Part shown: one piece after another, positions 60,325 to 64,000 of the stretch
Numbering within the stretch: the stretch's first letter is position 1
Layout: every line of letters starts with the position of its first letter
Assembly: GCA_964626565.1 (NCBI GenBank)
Contig: CAZVFX010000019.1
Location: forward strand, 1-64,000
Direction of reading: 5' to 3'
DNA: 64,000 nucleotides
Origin: CAZVFX01 sp964626565
Lineage (GTDB): Bacteria; Myxococcota_A; UBA9042; CAIXZC01
Notes under the pieces: generated by a model
Database searches by the model: none
What the model was told of the DNA's origin: nothing
The model's input: only the letters and a program-made list of their open reading frames with translations
Translations under genes and position numbers: made by a program

Positions 60325-60872
60325 AGGATAAGAGAGTATTAATAGGTATTACGGGCGGCATCGCAGCCTACAAGACTCTGGACCTCATCCGCCTCTTTGT
60401 GAAAGCCGGGGCAGAAGTTCGCACCGTCCTGACTGAAAACGCGACCCGGTTCGTCACTCCACTGACCGTGGAGACCCTCTCGGGAAACCGAGCTTGCGTC
60501 GGACAGTTCGGGCCCCGCGACGCGGCCGCCATCGAGCACATTGAGCTGTCCCTCTGGCCGGACATCGCGGTGGTTGCCCCTTGCACCGCCAACTTCCTGG
60601 GCAAGACCGCCAACGGCATTGCCGACGACCTGCTTACCACCACCATTTCAGCGCTACGGACCGATATCCCGTTGGTGCTGGCCCCAGCCATGAACACCCG
60701 TATGTGGAACAACCCTGCCACCGCGCGCAACCTCGCCACCCTTACCGCCGACTACAACCAGAGGTTGGTCGTGGTGGGCCCGGTGGAGAAACTTCTTGCT
60801 TGCGGGGAGGAAGGGATGGGCGCAATGGCCGCAATCGAGGACATTTTCGAGGCTGTCGCAGCCCTCTGCTGA
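60321..60872 (+). CDS. coaC: Phosphopantothenoylcysteine decarboxylase, stand-alone
   Basis: 183 residues from the ATG at 60321, ATGA overlap with coaB. HFCD-family flavoprotein: GITGGIAAYKTLDLIR at the FMN site, HIELSLWPDIAVVAPCTANFLGK with the catalytic His, LAPAMNTRMW (the PXMNXXMW motif) and LACGEEGMGAM with the active-site Cys. It decarboxylates phosphopantothenoylcysteine to phosphopantetheine. The size matches a lone CoaC. Confidence 0.9.
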   Translation: MKDKRVLIGITGGIAAYKTLDLIRLFVKAGAEVRTVLTENATRFVTPLTVETLSGNRACVGQFGPRDAAAIEHIELSLWPDIAVVAPCTANFLGKTANGIADDLLTTTISALRTDIPLVLAPAMNTRMWNNPATARNLATLTADYNQRLVVVGPVEKLLACGEEGMGAMAAIEDIFEAVAALC

Positions 60873-60934
60873 CCGGGCACAAGCATCGCCAACCAGGCAC
60901 TCACTCTCAGGGTGCTGAAATGTCTGTTTGTTTT

Positions 60935-60961
60935 TTGACGGCTGGCGGACCCACGTATAAC
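60935..60961 (+). promoter_or_regulatory. Possible promoter of the GAF-GGDEF gene
   Basis: TTGACG, 15 bases, TATAAC, just upstream of the probable start at 60974 or 60995. The short spacing makes it uncertain, and it argues against the ATG at 60920 as the start. Confidence 0.4.
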
Positions 60962-60973
60962 ATTGATCTCGTT

Positions 60974-62929
60974 ATGGGTAGGTCGACGAGAACAATGCAT
61001 ACTGGTTTTTGGAGGAAGCTGACGCTGAAGTTGTCTCCTCTGGCCAATCGATTTTCACTCAATTCCTTCCTCTCCTACGGCCCTTTGCTGGTTATCCTGC
61101 TGAGCTTCTACACCATCCAACTCGCGCTGGGTGCGCTGTTGCCGCCGGTGGCGTATCTGGGTCTCGGGCTGGTCCTTATCGCCAGCGGTGTATTCGGCAT
61201 GCGCTCCAACTCCCTGGTGATCCTGGGAGCTATTGTCGCCGGGGAATTGTCAGCCTGGTTGGTGAATGTGATCCCCCTCATCGAGGCGATGGCTAATACC
61301 GCGGTCCTCATCGCTGCGGCAGCCGCGATTCCGGTAATCGCCCGAGCCCGGGTTGTGACCATTGCCGCCGCGCGTGACAAGCTCACCCGCCAGCAGCTAC
61401 AGGCAAGGCTACACCTGGGCAAACGACTGGCCCGGGGAGCCACTCCAAACCCGCAGGAAGGGTCGGCGCTGCCCGTCTCCAACACCGAAAACCTGGTACG
61501 CAGCGTACTGCTGCTGGCCAAGAAATCGCTTAAGTGCCGCACCGCACAGTTCTACTGGTACGACCGTGACTCAGACGCGCTCGTGCCCATGGAGACCATC
61601 TCCGACTGTCCGGAAATCCTGTCCAACAAGTCGATCTCTCTGGGCGAAGGACGCTTGACGGTTCTGAAGAACTCGCGAGAGCAGGTGTCGTTCAGGTACG
61701 ACCCCCATTCTCCCCAACGGGTGCCCATCTATCGGGCCCAGGTAAATATCAGCAGTGTGATGGCTGTGCCGGTACACTTCCAGGGCGGTTTGGCCGGGGC
61801 CTTCCTGTTCGACCGCCAGGGACCGGATCCGTTCTTCCTGCCCGACACAATGATCGCGGGGAAGCTGTCCCAGACGATTCAGGATTCGCTGGCCACCGAA
61901 CGCCGGCTCAAATCTGCAGTAATGCTCTCCGAGCACCTGCGGCAGATGAACGACGCAGCCAAGCAGTTCAGCACCGCGCGTACCTTCGAGCAGGTCTACG
62001 ACACCGCGGTGCGATACGCGGTGGGCTTCTCTCCCTTCAATACCGCGATTCTCGCTCACCGCGTCGCGCCGGGTGGAGAGGGTTTCGAAATTGTGGGTGT
62101 GAACCGCAAACAGATGACCACGCTCCTGGGCAAACGATTCGAGTTGAAAGACTCCCTTTGCGGCCTGGCCGCCCGCGCCCGGACCTACCTGCCCCCGGGA
62201 TTCGCGTATGAGAGGCGAATGCCCCAGCCATTCGGGGATGCGGTGGGCGTCGAACTGGATGACGGCGAGCCGTGCCTGTTGCTCCCGTTGATGGCCCGTG
62301 ATGAGGCCGTGGGCTTCATCCTCCTGGCCGAGACCGACAAGAAAGTAACCAAGGACGACCTGGATCCGTTGCTGCTGTTTGCTGAGTACTGTGCGGTCTC
62401 CCTGGTCAATGCCGAGGCCAACAAGGAGTTGGAGCGCATGGCGGTGAGCGACCCGCTCACGGGGATCCCCAACCACCGGGCCTTCCGCACGCGTATCGTC
62501 GAAGCGACCCAGCGCGCGGAGCGGTCTTCCAAACCGATGTCCATGCTCTTCCTTGACATCGATCATTTCAAGGCGATCAACGACACCTACGGTCACACCG
62601 TGGGCGATGTGGTGCTAAAAGCAGTGGCCGGCTGCGTCGCAGGCTCGGTGCGTAAAGTGGACTTCGCAGCCCGCTACGGCGGCGAGGAGTTCGTGGCAGT
62701 GCTGGAAGAAACCGATAGCAAGGGTGCGCTCATCATGGCCGAGCGGCTGCGCCAACGCATCTCCGCGCTGGAGTTCGAGGAACTGAAGAACGGCAACGGC
62801 ATTACGGTGTCGGTAGGCATCGCCACCTTCCCCACCGACTCCACTTCCATCGAGGAGCTCATCGCCATGGCCGACACCGCTCTTTACCGAGCCAAAAACG
62901 ACGGCCGCAACCAGTGTGCCGTGGCGTAG
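60974..62929 (+). CDS. Membrane diguanylate cyclase with GAF-like domains
   Basis: 651 residues from the ATG at 60974; ATGs at 60920 and 60995 are alternatives and none has a good ribosome site. Residues about 25-125 hold three or four membrane helices (PLLVILLSFYTIQLALGALL, VAYLGLGLVLIASGVFGM, LVILGAIVAGELSAWLV, AVLIAAAAAIPVIA). Two GAF-like regions follow (about 165-310 and 325-470), then a GGDEF domain (about 480-645) with YGGEEF and the I-site RKVD five residues before it. It should make c-di-GMP under product feedback. Confidence 0.87.
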   Translation: MGRSTRTMHTGFWRKLTLKLSPLANRFSLNSFLSYGPLLVILLSFYTIQLALGALLPPVAYLGLGLVLIASGVFGMRSNSLVILGAIVAGELSAWLVNVIPLIEAMANTAVLIAAAAAIPVIARARVVTIAAARDKLTRQQLQARLHLGKRLARGATPNPQEGSALPVSNTENLVRSVLLLAKKSLKCRTAQFYWYDRDSDALVPMETISDCPEILSNKSISLGEGRLTVLKNSREQVSFRYDPHSPQRVPIYRAQVNISSVMAVPVHFQGGLAGAFLFDRQGPDPFFLPDTMIAGKLSQTIQDSLATERRLKSAVMLSEHLRQMNDAAKQFSTARTFEQVYDTAVRYAVGFSPFNTAILAHRVAPGGEGFEIVGVNRKQMTTLLGKRFELKDSLCGLAARARTYLPPGFAYERRMPQPFGDAVGVELDDGEPCLLLPLMARDEAVGFILLAETDKKVTKDDLDPLLLFAEYCAVSLVNAEANKELERMAVSDPLTGIPNHRAFRTRIVEATQRAERSSKPMSMLFLDIDHFKAINDTYGHTVGDVVLKAVAGCVAGSVRKVDFAARYGGEEFVAVLEETDSKGALIMAERLRQRISALEFEELKNGNGITVSVGIATFPTDSTSIEELIAMADTALYRAKNDGRNQCAVA

Positions 62930-62980
62930 CAGACTTTCGGTAACCTTTTTCTCTCCTTCGGTTCTAATCTCGTGTAGCGG

Positions 62981-63008
62981 TTGACAAATGGCTGTCGATG
63001 ATGACAAT
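62981..63008 (+). promoter_or_regulatory. Sigma-70-type promoter of the thioredoxin gene
   Basis: Perfect TTGACA, 16 bases, GACAAT (four of six), about 20 bases before the ATG at 63029. Confidence 0.5.
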
Positions 63009-63028
63009 GGCCGCTCGGGAGGTTTGCC

Positions 63029-63541
63029 ATGAACTGGTTGGGAAAAGTATTCGGACAAAAAGAGAAGCATCAGCCTGTTTCCCTCAATGACGGAAATTTC
63101 GGCAGGGAAGTGCTGCAATACGAGGGTGCGTGCCTGGTGGACGTGTGGGGTCCGAGCTGCCAGCCGTGCGAGAAGCTGGCGCCCATTATCGTTGAGCTGG
63201 CCAGTGAGTATCACGGCCGCGTAAAAGTGTGCGAAATGAACGCCGCAGACGCGCTGAAAAGCGCTTCCCGCATCGGCGTTCGGGGCACACCAACCATTCT
63301 AGCCTACAAGAACGGCGCCGAAATCGGGCGGTTCGTAGGCTGGAAGCCCAAGAGCTTCCTCAAGCAGATGATCGAGACCGAGTTCGGGGATGTCATGGAT
63401 GCTGCACCCTCAGCGGCAGGCATGACCGCAGAAGCGGCGCCCGCAGCAGCAAAGCCCGACGGCGGCAAGAAGCTCAGCGGCAAGGCCGCCAAGAAGGCAG
63501 CCCGCCGGCAGAAGCTCAGAAGGCTTCAGCAAAATCAATAG
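63029..63541 (+). CDS. Thioredoxin-like protein with basic C-terminal tail
   Basis: 170 residues, GGGAGG before the ATG. Residues 15-110 are a thioredoxin domain: CLVDVWGPSCQPCEKLAP with redox pair C-Q-P-C, then MNAADALKSASRIGVRGTPTILAYKNG with the cis-Pro after GT. No signal peptide, so cytoplasmic. The C-terminal 45 residues are an Ala-rich linker and a Lys/Arg-rich tail (KKLSGKAAKKAARRQKLRRL), unusual for thioredoxin; it could bind nucleic acid or acidic partners. The active site has plain Cys, unlike the Sec sites at 14.9 and 15.7 kb. Confidence 0.85.
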   Translation: MNWLGKVFGQKEKHQPVSLNDGNFGREVLQYEGACLVDVWGPSCQPCEKLAPIIVELASEYHGRVKVCEMNAADALKSASRIGVRGTPTILAYKNGAEIGRFVGWKPKSFLKQMIETEFGDVMDAAPSAAGMTAEAAPAAAKPDGGKKLSGKAAKKAARRQKLRRLQQNQ

Positions 63542-63547
63542 CCGCCC

Positions 63548-64000
63548 CTACTCCCGGGGCGGGTGGATTCGCAGCCTCTCCTGAGGGAGCTTCCCGAAAA
63601 TCGCGCCTATCTGACGAGCCACATCCCCCCTGGTTTCGCCGGCAGCGTCGCGCCAGGCGAGTACCACGCCGGGCATCACATACACCTCAAAGCCGCCAAA
63701 GTAGCCGGGGATGTCACCGCAGGTGAGGTCCATCACCCCTTTTCCCAGCACCCAGGCTGCGTAATCGGGCTCAAGTTGTTTCGGCTCCCCTTCCGCCACC
63801 GGCCGGGGCGGGCCGTAGTCCGGCGGGCAGGACACCAGGGCGAAGATGCGTCCTTCCAGACGCTGCTGCGAATCGGCTAGATCGCTTAGTTGTCCCACCT
63901 GCTCGGGTCTCACCCGGGGTCGGTCGGTACACCCATTGAGGCGATGAAGGTACTCCATGAGCAACGCCCGGGAGTGCTCGGGCACGCGCTCTGCAACGAG
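63548..64000 (-). CDS. Hypothetical protein, truncated by window edge
   Basis: The frame stays open to the edge of the window, so the N-terminus is missing or a GTG at 63985 is the start. The visible 150 residues include SDLADSQQRLEGRIFALVSCPPDYG, PKQLEPDYAAWVLGKGVMDLTCGDIPGYFGG and VYVMPGVVLAWRDAAGETRGDV. No family was recognised. It is convergent with the thioredoxin gene, with a 6-base gap. Confidence 0.5.
   Translation of the reverse strand, partial: LVAERVPEHSRALLMEYLHRLNGCTDRPRVRPEQVGQLSDLADSQQRLEGRIFALVSCPPDYGPPRPVAEGEPKQLEPDYAAWVLGKGVMDLTCGDIPGYFGGFEVYVMPGVVLAWRDAAGETRGDVARQIGAIFGKLPQERLRIHPPRE

Noticed and set aside
1..64000. tRNA, rRNA, phage, insertion sequence or toxin-antitoxin genes
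   Set aside because: None was seen by reading gaps and frames; no transposase, integrase or clover-leaf candidate stood out. A tRNAscan run would settle the RNA genes.

Overview
The window is a GC-rich, gene-dense bacterial chromosome segment with no gene-free stretch longer than about 300 bases. It carries one 100-base run of N (45927-46026), so it is probably a scaffolded draft or metagenome contig. Many secreted proteins are lipoproteins with Cys-rich repeats of the type C-x-x-D-x-D-C...G-x-C. One surface protein ends in a poly-Gly linker, a Cys, a hydrophobic helix and basic residues, like the MYXO-CTERM sorting tail. Together with type IV pilus genes behind a sigma-54-like promoter and many c-di-GMP proteins, this suggests a Myxococcota or other deltaproteobacterial-lineage organism. 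That placement is inference; no rRNA or tRNA gene was seen.

Layout. 0-4 kb: a DUF2007-like protein, a small exported protein, a secreted deiminase-like Cys-rich surface protein and a PilZ protein. 4-11 kb (minus strand): a VWA-type lipoprotein, a GH57-GalT fusion and a Lon-like protease. 11-13 kb: a radical SAM-HhH enzyme. 12.8-16.2 kb (minus strand): the most notable locus, a three-gene envelope operon. Its first gene is interrupted by two in-frame TGA codons, each inside a thioredoxin-like U-x-x-C motif and each followed by a near-identical 17-nt hairpin. It is best read as one 529-residue lipoprotein with two selenocysteines, followed by a TPR/outer-membrane-barrel protein and a small lipoprotein. 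16-27 kb: a glutamine amidotransferase, a Cys-rich lipoprotein, glycerol kinase, DUF3467, TrmL, HU, a GAF-GGDEF protein, pyruvate phosphate dikinase and an outer-membrane protein. 27-32 kb (minus strand): a symporter, a glycosyltransferase and glycerate 2-kinase, a likely operon. 32-37 kb: an MMPL/RND exporter and a GAF-HD-GYP protein.

36.8-47 kb: large exported proteins (a metzincin-like protein, an IPT/TIG lipoprotein, a phospholipase D-like lipoprotein, a Lys/Glu/Ala/Pro repeat lipoprotein and another lipoprotein), then pdxA. 48.5-55.5 kb: a minor pilin operon (FimT/GspH-like, PilV, PilW, PilX, PilY1, a lipoprotein) behind a sigma-54-like promoter. 55-64 kb: a class A PBP, a Cys-rich lipoprotein, a radical SAM protein, split coaB and coaC, a GAF-GGDEF protein, a thioredoxin, and a partial gene cut by the window edge.

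Three themes recur. The first is thiol/selenol redox chemistry in the envelope. The second is c-di-GMP control of surface and pilus functions (PilZ, two GGEEF proteins with I-sites, one HD-GYP). The third is C3/sugar metabolism (GlpK, glycerate kinase, PpdK, GH57-GalT).
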